Shown: one piece after another, positions 50,500 to 58,986 of the stretch
Layout: each line of letters begins with the position of its first letter
How positions within the stretch are numbered: the first letter of the stretch is position 1
Source of the DNA: Sabulicella rubraurantiaca
Lineage (GTDB): Bacteria; Pseudomonadota; Alphaproteobacteria; Acetobacterales; Acetobacteraceae
Assembly: GCF_017355885.1 (NCBI RefSeq)
Contig: NZ_JAFEUU010000002.1
Location: 518,060 to 582,059, forward strand
DNA: 64,000 nt
Direction: 5' to 3'
Notes under the pieces: model-generated
The model's database searches: none
The model's input: only the letters and a program-made list of their open reading frames with translations
What the model was told of the DNA's origin: nothing
Translations under genes and position numbers: made by a program

Positions 50500-53400
50500 T
50501 TGACGGTTGCGGTCCACATCCCGATCCGCCTCCGCATCGTCCCCGAGGTGCTCGAGGACCGGCTGCCGGAACTGGAATCGGCGCTGGTCCGCGCGCTGGG
50601 CCGGGCGATGCGCCGCAGCAGCCGCGCCCTCGCGGCCACCGGGGCCGCGCCCGCCATCCATCCGCACCCGCCGAGCATCACCTGGAGTGGCGACGCCCTC
50701 TCCTCCGTCGGGCGGACGGGACGCGAGGCGGCGGAGCGCGCAATCACCCTGGCCATCGCGCGCGCCACGGAAGCATTGCAGGAGCACGCGCCAGAGCCTG
50801 CCGCGCTGCGCGCCCCGCGCGAGGCGCCGGATCCGCACCGCCTCCGCACGCTCGGTCGCTATGCGCTGGACAGCTACGAAGGCGGGACGGCGGTGGTGCC
50901 GCTGGCGGGCACCGAACCACCGGTTCCGATGCTCGAATGGGATGCCCAGACGGAGCCGCCGGCAAATCTGGAGGTCCTGCGCGAGGCCTTCTGGCGCCAA
51001 GCCGCCCTCTACCGCGCGACGATCAGCGACGGGCCTATCGCCCTCCTCGCGATCCAGCAGGGCCGCTGGTTCCTCTACGTCACGACCGATGGGTTCCAGG
51101 AGCTTGGGAAGACGCGCGTCGTCGATTTCCCGCCGCAGAAGGTCATTCGCGCGCGACGTCAGGGCCAGGGCTTCCAGCTGGCCGAGGAGCCGCTCCTTCC
51201 GCAGCCAGTCCCTGCGACACTGACCCAGGAGCCGCTTCCCCCCGCCGGCGAGGCGCGCGCCGCGATGATCCGGCAGCAATATGGCCCCGGCCTGCGCACC
51301 TCGATCCGTGCCCAGTTCTCTGAGGCGCAAGCCATGGAGGAACAGCTGCTCGACGAGGCGCAGTACGAGCAATCCGTCGAGCGCGCCGTGGAGGAGATGG
51401 TGGCCGGCATGGCCGCCAATATCCGCCCCGACCGCACGCACATGCTGCGGATCGATTTCGGCGAGGGCACCAGCTTCAACGTCGCCACGGCCGGCGACCT
51501 CGCAGCAGAGATCGGCTGGACCGGCGCCGCCTATGTCATCCCTTACTCGCGCGTCTCGGATGTGCGGATCGGCACCGGGGCCGGGGAGGCTGGCGCCGGA
51601 GCGAAGGGCGGCGGGGGCGGTGCCAAGGGCAAGGCCGGCGGCACGGGCTCCACGGGCGGCGGTGAAGGCGGAGAGGGAGGCGCTGAGGGGGGCGGCAGCA
51701 AGTACGGCATCTTCGGCAATGGCAGCAGCGCGGGTGGCCGCATGTTCCCCATGCTGCCCCCTTCCCTCTTCGCCGAGACCGTCACCTGCGCCCCCTACCG
51801 GGGCACCGAGGCGGACCCGGCGCGGCTCGGCGCCCTGGGCGAACGCATGACGGCGCTCGTGAACGAGATCGCCGCCCGGTTGGGGATCCAGCCCTGCAAG
51901 CATCCCGCCACCTTCTGCGTGATGGCGACGGGCGCGATCACCAACTTCGCCGCGGCCGTGGCGCGCATGGCCGCGACCGAGGGGCCGGGCCGCAGCACCA
52001 TGGCCCCCGCCGGCACGCGCGGGAATATGGGCCGCATTTCCTTCGCGCCTGACGATTCTGCGTCCATCCAGCTGCTTCGCCGCCTGGCCCAGGCCGCGTC
52101 ACGCACGGCGGATCTGATGCGCCTCGTGCGCGACGTGCACACCGGCGAAGGCCGGACCCATCTCACCGGCGAATATGGTGAGTACCCGCATCACTGGGTC
52201 ACCGACTTCCTCTACGACGTGCGCGAGAGGCTGGAACGGGCGGTCGGGCGCCTCTTCATCGCCGGCTGCCAGGTCGTGATGCACCAGCTGCTCAACACCA
52301 GCGCCGAGCAGATCGCCGCCCGTCAAAAGAACCTGCGCGCCTATGCGCCGCTCTTCCAGGAGATCATGCTCTCCCGCCTGTCGGAGATCGGCCCGCTCAC
52401 CGACATGCTGACGCGGCTCGAGCGGCATGAGCGGGCGCGGACCGTGCAGGCCGTGGTGTCTCCGACGACCGGCTGGGGTGCAGCGGCACGCGCCCTTGCA
52501 GATGCCTGCGTCTCCACCGAGGGCTTCTCTCACATGCCTGGCGAGGGCCCGGCAATCGTCGAGGAAGGTGGCGTCGCGCGCATTCGCGACGAACGCGGCT
52601 TCCTCTGGACCCGGCAGGCCCTGCAGGTGGCCATCGCGCAGAAGCGGGGCGAGGCGGAAAGCATCGATCCGCTGATCCAGCAGGTCGCGGACGTGCCGGA
52701 GACGGTGGCCGCATTCCGCGCCGACCCGACCGCGGCCGAGCGCATCCTGGGCGACCTCCTCGCCGACATGGCGCGGCGCAACAAGGAGCAGCGCGAGAAG
52801 GCGGCCGACGACGATTTGTTCGGCCTCCAGGCCGCGCGCATCACGCGCGATGCGATGGCGGCGCAGGTGCCCGGCGCGCCCTATGCCCTCACCGGGACGC
52901 ACCTGCTGGCGCACGAGATGCTGGGGCCGTTCTTCCGCGGCGACCCCATCTGGGGCGCGGGCATCCGCCATGCCCTGCTGAACGAGGAAGCGAAGGCCAC
53001 CTTCTCCCGCTTCGTCGAATTCGCGGGGCTGACCATTCTCGCAGTGCTCTGCCCGCCAGCCGCCTTCGTTGCCGGCGTCGCCCTCGCGACGGTCGAGGTG
53101 GTCCATGCCCGCTCGCGAATGGATCTCTACGGCAGCCTCATCAATCCGGAGCTGGTGCTGAACCGCGCGGAGCTGGAGATGGAGCTGTACATCTCCTATG
53201 TCGGCCTCGCCCTTGCCTTGGTCCCCGAGGCGACGACGGCCGTGCGCGCTGTCTCAGTGGGGGTGCGCGGCGGGCTGCGTGCCGGGGCGGGTGCGGGGCT
53301 TCGCATCGCCGGGCGCTCGGTGCTGCGCCACGCCAGCCGCCAGACCACCGAAGCCCTGTCGCGCGAGTTGCTGCCCGCGCTGATCCGGGAGGCGGCGACC

Positions 53401-53595
53401 AACCTCGTGATGGACAAGGTCATCGAAGTGGTCTCCGGCCCCGTTCTTGCCGCCCTGGAACGGGAGCTTGCCGTGCATGGCGCCGTGGGCGGGCGTGCCG
53501 GCGCCGAGCGGCTGATCCGTTCCATCGAACAGGACGCGGATCGCCGCGCCCAGGCCCCCCTGCCCCCGGGCTTCGCGCAGGAGGCCCAACCCTGA
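50500..53595 (+). CDS. Large unrecognised protein in the tape-measure position, 1031 residues
   Basis: Starts with TTG, eight bases after a GGAGAG box. The N-terminus (LRIVPEVLEDRLPELESALVR) is helical. A Gly/Ala/Lys linker spans about residues 360-400. Long helical regions follow, including LLRRLAQAASRTADLMRLVRDV and LGDLLADMARRNKEQREKAADDD. Two hydrophobic stretches lie near residues 841-868 (FAGLTILAVLCPPAAFVAGV) and 898-925 (ISYVGLALALVPEATTAVRA). It could be a tape measure, a tube-loaded cargo, or a pore-forming effector. No family is recognised. Its last base overlaps the next ATG. Confidence 0.5.
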   Translation: MTVAVHIPIRLRIVPEVLEDRLPELESALVRALGRAMRRSSRALAATGAAPAIHPHPPSITWSGDALSSVGRTGREAAERAITLAIARATEALQEHAPEPAALRAPREAPDPHRLRTLGRYALDSYEGGTAVVPLAGTEPPVPMLEWDAQTEPPANLEVLREAFWRQAALYRATISDGPIALLAIQQGRWFLYVTTDGFQELGKTRVVDFPPQKVIRARRQGQGFQLAEEPLLPQPVPATLTQEPLPPAGEARAAMIRQQYGPGLRTSIRAQFSEAQAMEEQLLDEAQYEQSVERAVEEMVAGMAANIRPDRTHMLRIDFGEGTSFNVATAGDLAAEIGWTGAAYVIPYSRVSDVRIGTGAGEAGAGAKGGGGGAKGKAGGTGSTGGGEGGEGGAEGGGSKYGIFGNGSSAGGRMFPMLPPSLFAETVTCAPYRGTEADPARLGALGERMTALVNEIAARLGIQPCKHPATFCVMATGAITNFAAAVARMAATEGPGRSTMAPAGTRGNMGRISFAPDDSASIQLLRRLAQAASRTADLMRLVRDVHTGEGRTHLTGEYGEYPHHWVTDFLYDVRERLERAVGRLFIAGCQVVMHQLLNTSAEQIAARQKNLRAYAPLFQEIMLSRLSEIGPLTDMLTRLERHERARTVQAVVSPTTGWGAAARALADACVSTEGFSHMPGEGPAIVEEGGVARIRDERGFLWTRQALQVAIAQKRGEAESIDPLIQQVADVPETVAAFRADPTAAERILGDLLADMARRNKEQREKAADDDLFGLQAARITRDAMAAQVPGAPYALTGTHLLAHEMLGPFFRGDPIWGAGIRHALLNEEAKATFSRFVEFAGLTILAVLCPPAAFVAGVALATVEVVHARSRMDLYGSLINPELVLNRAELEMELYISYVGLALALVPEATTAVRAVSVGVRGGLRAGAGAGLRIAGRSVLRHASRQTTEALSRELLPALIREAATNLVMDKVIEVVSGPVLAALERELAVHGAVGGRAGAERLIRSIEQDADRRAQAPLPPGFAQEAQP

Positions 53596-55091
53596 TGGGC
53601 TTCACCCCGCGCCTGCCCCCCGGCCTGTTCCGCTCGCTCAGCGAGACCCATCCCAGGCTGCGCGCGGCCGTGGCCCGGCTGGAAGGACTCGGCATTCCGA
53701 GGGACCGCGCGTCGTCCCTTCTGCGGAGCCTGATGGTCCACGTCACCGAGGATCTGGGCGCGGGCTATCTGCGCGACATGGCGGGGCGGCTGGAGCGGAT
53801 CGAGGCGATCCGCGGCCGCATCTCCGATGCGGTGGAGCATGTGGTCCAGAACGGCATCCTGCCGGACGGCCTGGACCGACCTGGCTTCTCCCGGCTGTTC
53901 AGCGATCTTGAGGCCGAGATGAGCGGCCTCGCCTCCGTCCGTCGCCATATGGAGGGGCTGGATGGCGCGGCCAGCGCGGAGCGCATCATGGGCGGCACGG
54001 GGGCCGAGGCCACGCCCCGGCCGGGTCAGGTGTCGCCGCACCCGCCCGAGAGCATCGCAGCTGCGATGGATGCGGCCCGCGCCAGCCACCCCAGGGGAGC
54101 GGCGCTGATCGACCGCCTCGTCGCCTCGCCGGAGCATGGCGACATGCTGGGCCTCGCCCTCGCGGCCGAGACCTCGGGCGGGCAGGCCGCGCGCCTCGCG
54201 GAACTCGGCCAGGCCGCGAACCTCACGCCCGCCGAACTCGCCGACCTGACGGCGGCGGTGCAGGAGATGAGCTTGGCGCGCGCGCGCCTCGGCCGGACTG
54301 ATCCCGCCGCCCTGGCCCGGCGCAGCGCGGCCGTGGCCGTGCTGCCCGATGCACTCGCCACGCTTTGCCTCGGCGACAATACAGTGCTGGGTCCAATGGC
54401 GGAGACGAACCGGCCCCAGCTTCTCGTGCTCTGGAAGAAGTGGCAGGCCAACGGAGCAGAAGGCAGCTTCAGCGGGTACGTGCGCGGCGAGATGACCTCG
54501 GGCGTGCGCCCGACGATCAGCGAATGGGGCTCCGCCTTCAATGTGGGCAGCGAGCCGGGCTCCGCCATTCTCAAGGACGCGGCGGCCTTCGACCCCAGCC
54601 TGCCCGGAAACCGCCGCGTGAACCCGCGCGATCCAGGCACCGATCTTCTGGTCATGCGGGAGAATGGCGATCTCTGGTACGTGGACGACAAAGCGCATCG
54701 CGGCGGCGTGGCGCGCGATCCCGTCTCGATCTCGGGTGTCTCCGCTTTCGAGGGGCCGAGATTCATCACGAACATTCGAAACGACATCGCGGAGATCGAG
54801 GCGGCGCTTCTGCGCCAGCGCGCCGCCGGCGTCGTTCCCGACCCCCGCATGGGCGAGGCCCTGTCCCGCCTGCGCTCAGCCGCGGACGAGCTGGACGCGC
54901 TGACCGCTGGCTGGACACCGGAGCAGCACAGCCTGCCCGCCAACCAGCGCGCCATCCGCGCCGTACTGGACCGGCACCGCATCCGCCTGCGCGTGACAAG
55001 CGAGATGGGCGACGTAACGGGCATTACGGAGCGGCTGAAGGGCCTCGGCATCCGCGTGGTGCCGCCCGTGGGCGGAAGGATGGCGCCGTGA
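53595..55091 (+). CDS. Candidate PD-(D/E)xK-like nuclease effector of the tail-like system, 498 residues
   Basis: The N-terminal 280 residues are helical (RLERIEAIRGRISDAVEHVV; AARLAELGQAANLTPAELAD) without a recognised domain. The segment from about residue 270 contains SFSGYVRGEMTSGVRPTISE and EWGSAFNVGSEPGS, then GTDLLVMRENGDLWYVDDKA, giving D350 and D364-D365-K366, a D...DxK arrangement like PD-(D/E)xK nucleases. It lies directly after the large protein, overlapping it by one base, and before baseplate genes. The toxin reading is inference from motif spacing; it may instead be structural. An adjacent immunity gene is not obvious. Confidence 0.45.
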   Translation: MGFTPRLPPGLFRSLSETHPRLRAAVARLEGLGIPRDRASSLLRSLMVHVTEDLGAGYLRDMAGRLERIEAIRGRISDAVEHVVQNGILPDGLDRPGFSRLFSDLEAEMSGLASVRRHMEGLDGAASAERIMGGTGAEATPRPGQVSPHPPESIAAAMDAARASHPRGAALIDRLVASPEHGDMLGLALAAETSGGQAARLAELGQAANLTPAELADLTAAVQEMSLARARLGRTDPAALARRSAAVAVLPDALATLCLGDNTVLGPMAETNRPQLLVLWKKWQANGAEGSFSGYVRGEMTSGVRPTISEWGSAFNVGSEPGSAILKDAAAFDPSLPGNRRVNPRDPGTDLLVMRENGDLWYVDDKAHRGGVARDPVSISGVSAFEGPRFITNIRNDIAEIEAALLRQRAAGVVPDPRMGEALSRLRSAADELDALTAGWTPEQHSLPANQRAIRAVLDRHRIRLRVTSEMGDVTGITERLKGLGIRVVPPVGGRMAP

Positions 55092-55615
55092 GCGGAAACA
55101 AATCCTTTCACGATTACGGCGTCCTGCCCTCCGCCCTGATCTGGGATGGCGGGCTCCTGTTCATCCCGCTCTGGGTCGTGAGCGAGATCACGCTGGAACA
55201 GACCTTTCACCTCCCACCCATCGGCAGCGCGGGAATGCGTGCGATCGCGCCGGTGAAGGACGCCACGCTGCGGCTTCGCGGCTTGCTGGTGGGGCCTGAG
55301 CGCTATGCCTGGAAGCTCGCCCTCGAAACCCAGGCCGAGGCAGCCCAGCGCGGCACCGCGGCGGCGGCCCTCACCAATGCGCTTGCGGGGGCAGTCGGCG
55401 CGCCCGGGCTCGCGGCAGGCGGCCTTGTGGTCGCCACCTCCATGACCATCCGGACCGACATGCAGGTGAAACAGCTCACCTTCGCGGCCACGAGCGCCCG
55501 CCGCGAGGCGCTGGATGTGTCCCTAACGCTGGAACATGTCCCGCGCCCCTCGCCCCTCGGCAAGCTGCTGGACGTGGCCGCGATCGGCGTGGGCGCCTTG
55601 GCGGATTTCGGATGA
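55088..55615 (+). CDS. Tail or baseplate protein, 175 residues, unrecognised
   Basis: Starts with GTG overlapping the previous stop (GTGA). A central Ala/Gly-rich helix (NALAGAVGAPGLAAGGLVVA) is followed by TIRTDMQVKQLTFAATSARR and EALDVSLTLEHVPRPSPLG, which recalls a recurring strand pattern in phage baseplate-hub proteins. In contractile phages this position, before the hub, often holds a DNA-circularisation or tube-initiator protein. No specific family can be claimed. Confidence 0.5.
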   Translation: MSGNKSFHDYGVLPSALIWDGGLLFIPLWVVSEITLEQTFHLPPIGSAGMRAIAPVKDATLRLRGLLVGPERYAWKLALETQAEAAQRGTAAAALTNALAGAVGAPGLAAGGLVVATSMTIRTDMQVKQLTFAATSARREALDVSLTLEHVPRPSPLGKLLDVAAIGVGALADFG

Positions 55616-56220
55616 ACACGAACCTCCCCATCATCGCCCGGCTCAACCCGCCACCGCCCCTCCCGGACGGTCTCGCGGCGGTGGAGAGCCCGATCACCCA
55701 GGGCCTTCCCCACGCCGTCGCGCTGATGCCACGCTGGCGCGCAGTGCTGGTGATGCCGCTCGGCGTCGCCGCCTCGCTGTTCGAGCTTCCGCCCGGGACG
55801 CTCATCTCCTCGGATCTGGAGGAGGCGGAGCCCGCGCCGCTGTTGGAGCGCCCGCCGCTTTCCTCGCGCCCCGCGCCCCGGCTGCGGATCCAGTTCGACG
55901 GCGTGACGGTCGCGGTGCTGCCGCTCGCGGCCGGCCTGCTCGCCGACGTGGCGCAGGAAGACGGGTCGGCGCGGCTGCGCCTGCATATCCGGCGGTGGGC
56001 GATCCATGCGGGCACGCTGCTCGGCCCCGGCGATCACGGATCCTTTGTCGCCCTTTCGGCCGGCCCGGCGGATCTCGGCGTCGCCGAGTACGGGCCGGTG
56101 CCGCCCAGCCCCGCCGTCGTCGCGCGCCTGCCGGCGCAGGACCGGATGGAAAGCCGGCGCGGCTTCCGCGTCGCGATGCGGCTGCGCCGGATCGCCCAGC
56201 TCAAGGAAAGGCTGCGATGA
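55612..56220 (+). CDS. Unrecognised tail-cluster protein, 202 residues
   Basis: It begins MNTNLPIIARLNPPPPLPDG and has two beta-rich parts: WRAVLVMPLGVAASLFELPPG and LRIQFDGVTVAVLPLAAG. The C-terminus (SRRGFRVAMRLRRIAQLKERLR) is strongly basic. It overlaps both neighbours by four bases (ATGA), so it is translated with the baseplate genes. Possibly a hub-associated or tube-initiator protein; there is no LysM domain visible. Confidence 0.45.
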   Translation: MNTNLPIIARLNPPPPLPDGLAAVESPITQGLPHAVALMPRWRAVLVMPLGVAASLFELPPGTLISSDLEEAEPAPLLERPPLSSRPAPRLRIQFDGVTVAVLPLAAGLLADVAQEDGSARLRLHIRRWAIHAGTLLGPGDHGSFVALSAGPADLGVAEYGPVPPSPAVVARLPAQDRMESRRGFRVAMRLRRIAQLKERLR

Positions 56221-58163
56221 ATCTCGATCCCCTTTCGCAGGCCCGAGCGGCGCGGGTCGGCAACCTGGCGGGCTGGGCCGTCGCCTTCCTGACGCGCGAC
56301 CAGGCGCGCGCGCCGGTCCCGGCGGAGGCGGCGCTGGTCATCAGCCACGCCGACTATTTCGCGCGCATCGAGGCCTCGCTGCCGGGCGACCTGACCGGCG
56401 GCCGCTTCTCCGTCTCCATCGAGGCCATGACTGACGCGCATTACCGCGTCGCCCGCGCCGCCGCAGCGGCCGAGCTGTACCTCTTCTGGCAAGACGTGAA
56501 TTCCAGCATCGGCAGCTACTTCAGCGGGCTCGCGGGTTTCCAGCAGAGCGCGAGCCGGGCGCAGCTCACCCCCGCGCTGGTGGCACGCTTCGCCATCCGG
56601 CGCGCCGGGCGTGGCCTTGGGCTGCGCGGCGGCGACGCGGTCTTCGAGGGGCGGGACTGGGCCTATGAGCGCCTGGCGTCGAACCATGTCCCGCTGGTCT
56701 GCGTGGACAGCCTGGACGCCCTGCTGCGGATCATCGCCACGCATGCGGGCATCACCATCTCCTCTGAACCGCGCGGAGGGTCGCTCATGCCGCCGGGCAC
56801 CCCGCCCGAGGCGGAGAAGACCGGCTCGGGCGGCGAACGCAGCACCTGCCTGTCCGAGGTCCAGGCCCTGACGGAGCGCATCGCCGCCGGGCTGCGCGGG
56901 GACGCGCCTTCCGTCGCGCTGCTGCGCCACGGCGCATTGCATCTTGGCCGCCGCAGCATCCCTTTCCCAGCAGGCGAAGTGCCCGTGCTCGATTATGCCA
57001 GCGGCCTCGCCTCGGCCGTGGCAGAGTCGGGCGGGGAAGCCACTCAGGCGTCCCGGAACTGGCGCCTGCTGCTGCGCGGGCGTCCGGACCTGCACCCGGG
57101 CGGCGTGGCCCGCTTCAAGGCGCCGGCCGAGGAAGCCGTGACGACCGTGCCGAGCGCCGGCCTCGCGCTCGCGGGCGCGCTGTCCGGCCTTGCATCCGGA
57201 TTCGGGGGCGCCGAGGCTCCGGACACGACGGTCTACATCACCTCCGTCACGCATCGGTTGTCGCGCACCGCCGGTTTCCAGACCGAGGTGACGGCGCTGC
57301 AGCTGGATGTGGAAGGCGCCCTGCCACCCAATCCCTGGACCTTGTTCGAAAGGGAGGCCGGCGCAGTCCCAGCCCGCGCGCCGCGCAGCGGCGACACCGC
57401 CTCGCAGGTCGGGCGGCAGGTGCGTGACCTCGCGCGGTCGGTCTTCATGCGGCTGCGACTGCCCGAAGTGGCGGAAATTCGCAGCGCCACCGCCGCCCCG
57501 CCCGCCACGCCGGCGATGACGCTCAAGACCTGGGAGGGCACGACGGGAAATGCGGGCGAGTCGAACACGCTGCGCCGCCACCCGATCGCGCGAGGCGACC
57601 GCGCGGTCCAGCGCGAGGCGGTGGCGAGCCTGAGCCCCTTCGCCTGGGGCGCCTGCGGACTGGCACTGCCACGGTATCCCGGCATGCGGGTCATGCTCGG
57701 CTACCGCAACGGCAACCACGCCGATCCCTTCGAGATGGGCGCCACCTGGGGACCAGGACAGCGGATGAACCCCCGCCCCGGCGATTGGTGGCTCTGCCTT
57801 CCGCGCGATGCGAGCACCTCCGCCCTCGAGAATGGCGACATGCAGGGTCACGAACCGGGGCCGGATGCGAAGGCGACGCACGACCTGATCGACGCTGCCG
57901 GCAACCGGGTGATCCAGGTGGGCAAGCTGACATTGCGGATCGGCCAGGACGACAACGCCAAGGCCGGAACCCGCCCCACATCCCACGGCGCGGCTTTCGC
58001 GATCTGCCATTCCGACACCAAGGCGGTGATCTCGATGGACCAGGACGGCGTCATCACCATCACCGGCAAGAACATCACGCTGGATGCGGGCACGGACGGA
58101 AAAGTCTCGATCAAGGCGAAGGACGTGGACATCTCCGTGCAGAACCGGGTCAGCGTGACGTGA
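56217..58163 (+). CDS. Baseplate hub and spike fusion protein (gpD/gpV- or VgrG-like)
   Basis: A 648-residue protein. The N-terminal and central parts resemble phage hub proteins (gp27/gpD): AELYLFWQDVNSSIGSYFSGL, FAIRRAGRGLGLRGGDAVFEG, VYITSVTHRLSRTAGFQTEV. The C-terminal region has an OB-like block (VASLSPFAWGACGLALPRYPG, MRVMLGYRNGNHADPFEMG) and a beta-helix with the short strands DGVITITGKNITLDAGTDGK and VSIKAKDVDISV, as in VgrG and phage spikes. A His/Asp-rich segment precedes it. Overlap with the next gene is one base, and a PAAR-like tip follows. Confidence 0.7.
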   Translation: MNLDPLSQARAARVGNLAGWAVAFLTRDQARAPVPAEAALVISHADYFARIEASLPGDLTGGRFSVSIEAMTDAHYRVARAAAAAELYLFWQDVNSSIGSYFSGLAGFQQSASRAQLTPALVARFAIRRAGRGLGLRGGDAVFEGRDWAYERLASNHVPLVCVDSLDALLRIIATHAGITISSEPRGGSLMPPGTPPEAEKTGSGGERSTCLSEVQALTERIAAGLRGDAPSVALLRHGALHLGRRSIPFPAGEVPVLDYASGLASAVAESGGEATQASRNWRLLLRGRPDLHPGGVARFKAPAEEAVTTVPSAGLALAGALSGLASGFGGAEAPDTTVYITSVTHRLSRTAGFQTEVTALQLDVEGALPPNPWTLFEREAGAVPARAPRSGDTASQVGRQVRDLARSVFMRLRLPEVAEIRSATAAPPATPAMTLKTWEGTTGNAGESNTLRRHPIARGDRAVQREAVASLSPFAWGACGLALPRYPGMRVMLGYRNGNHADPFEMGATWGPGQRMNPRPGDWWLCLPRDASTSALENGDMQGHEPGPDAKATHDLIDAAGNRVIQVGKLTLRIGQDDNAKAGTRPTSHGAAFAICHSDTKAVISMDQDGVITITGKNITLDAGTDGKVSIKAKDVDISVQNRVSVT

Positions 58164-58534
58164 TGCCGAGCGTGCTCACCACCCTCGATCCGATGATCTG
58201 CCAGTACAGCGGCAACGTCGTGCCACAGGGCGCGGCGAAGCTTCAGGTGCTGGGTGCGCAGGTCCTGACCGCCCCCAGGCTCCAGGGTTCGACCGTCGCC
58301 GCCTGCAAGGGCGCCGCCTCCAGCGTGCCGGTCTGCTCCGGCGTGTCCTCGGTGCAGGGCGGGCAGGCCAGCAAGCTCTTTGTGTCTGGCGAGGCGGTGC
58401 TGCTCCCCTCGGCCGTCATCCAGTCCAGCACGCCGCCCCCGCCGGGTGTCTCGCCACCACCGCCGGCCATGCCGCCGCACAGCGTCCAGCTCGTTCCCGG
58501 CAGCCCGCGGCAGACCAAGCTGGAGACCACATGA
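58163..58534 (+). CDS. PAAR-like spike tip protein
   Basis: A 123-residue protein that fits the small PAAR-like tip that sharpens the spike. It has MICQYSGNVVPQGAAKLQVLG, then ACKGAASSVPVCSGVSSVQGG and KLFVSGEAVLLPSAVI, with three Cys residues that could bind metal and an alternating strand pattern. A Pro-rich tail (STPPPPGVSPPPPAMPPH) follows. It lies directly after the hub/spike gene, the usual order. The match to classical PAAR motifs is loose. Confidence 0.6.
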   Translation: MPSVLTTLDPMICQYSGNVVPQGAAKLQVLGAQVLTAPRLQGSTVAACKGAASSVPVCSGVSSVQGGQASKLFVSGEAVLLPSAVIQSSTPPPPGVSPPPPAMPPHSVQLVPGSPRQTKLETT

Positions 58535-58986
58535 CCAGCCAAGCCGAAGCCGCCCTGGGCCGCGCCCTCCGCTTGGTTCCCGTCCACCCCTCCGTGGGCG
58601 CCGCGGCCGGGCTGGACGTGGATCTTTCGGCGGGCAGCGAGGTGCGTGGCGCGGAGGCGGTGGCGCAAGCGCTGACCCTCGCAATGGTGACGCTGCGCGG
58701 CAGTGACCTCTTCGACCTCCGCTTCGGCTTTGCCGGCCTAGCTGCGCTGGCGGGCGAGGCAGACCCGTTGCTTCGGCGCGAAAGGCTGCGCCTTGCCGTC
58801 ATCGACGTGCTGCGCGCCGAGCCGCGCATCCGGCGCATCGTCTCCGTGCGCCTCGGCGGCGCGGAGGATGGGCCGCCCCACCGCGATCCGGGCAGCCGCG
58901 TCCTGGAAGTCCTGGCGGAGTTCGAGACGGTCGCCGGCACGCGGCAGGCCGCGATCCTGAACGGGGAGGTCGCCGATGTCCGATAG
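58531..58986 (+). CDS. Baseplate wedge protein, gp25/GpW-like
   Basis: A 151-residue protein with the wedge fold pattern: GAEAVAQALTLAMVTLRGSDL, FDLRFGFAGLAALAGEADPL, LRLAVIDVLRAEPRIRRIVSV, and a final strand with LEVLAEFETVAGTRQAAIL. In phages gp25 binds the sheath to the baseplate. The order spike-tip-gp25-J is conserved in contractile tails. It overlaps the next gene by 11 bases. Confidence 0.68.
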   Translation: MTSQAEAALGRALRLVPVHPSVGAAAGLDVDLSAGSEVRGAEAVAQALTLAMVTLRGSDLFDLRFGFAGLAALAGEADPLLRRERLRLAVIDVLRAEPRIRRIVSVRLGGAEDGPPHRDPGSRVLEVLAEFETVAGTRQAAILNGEVADVR

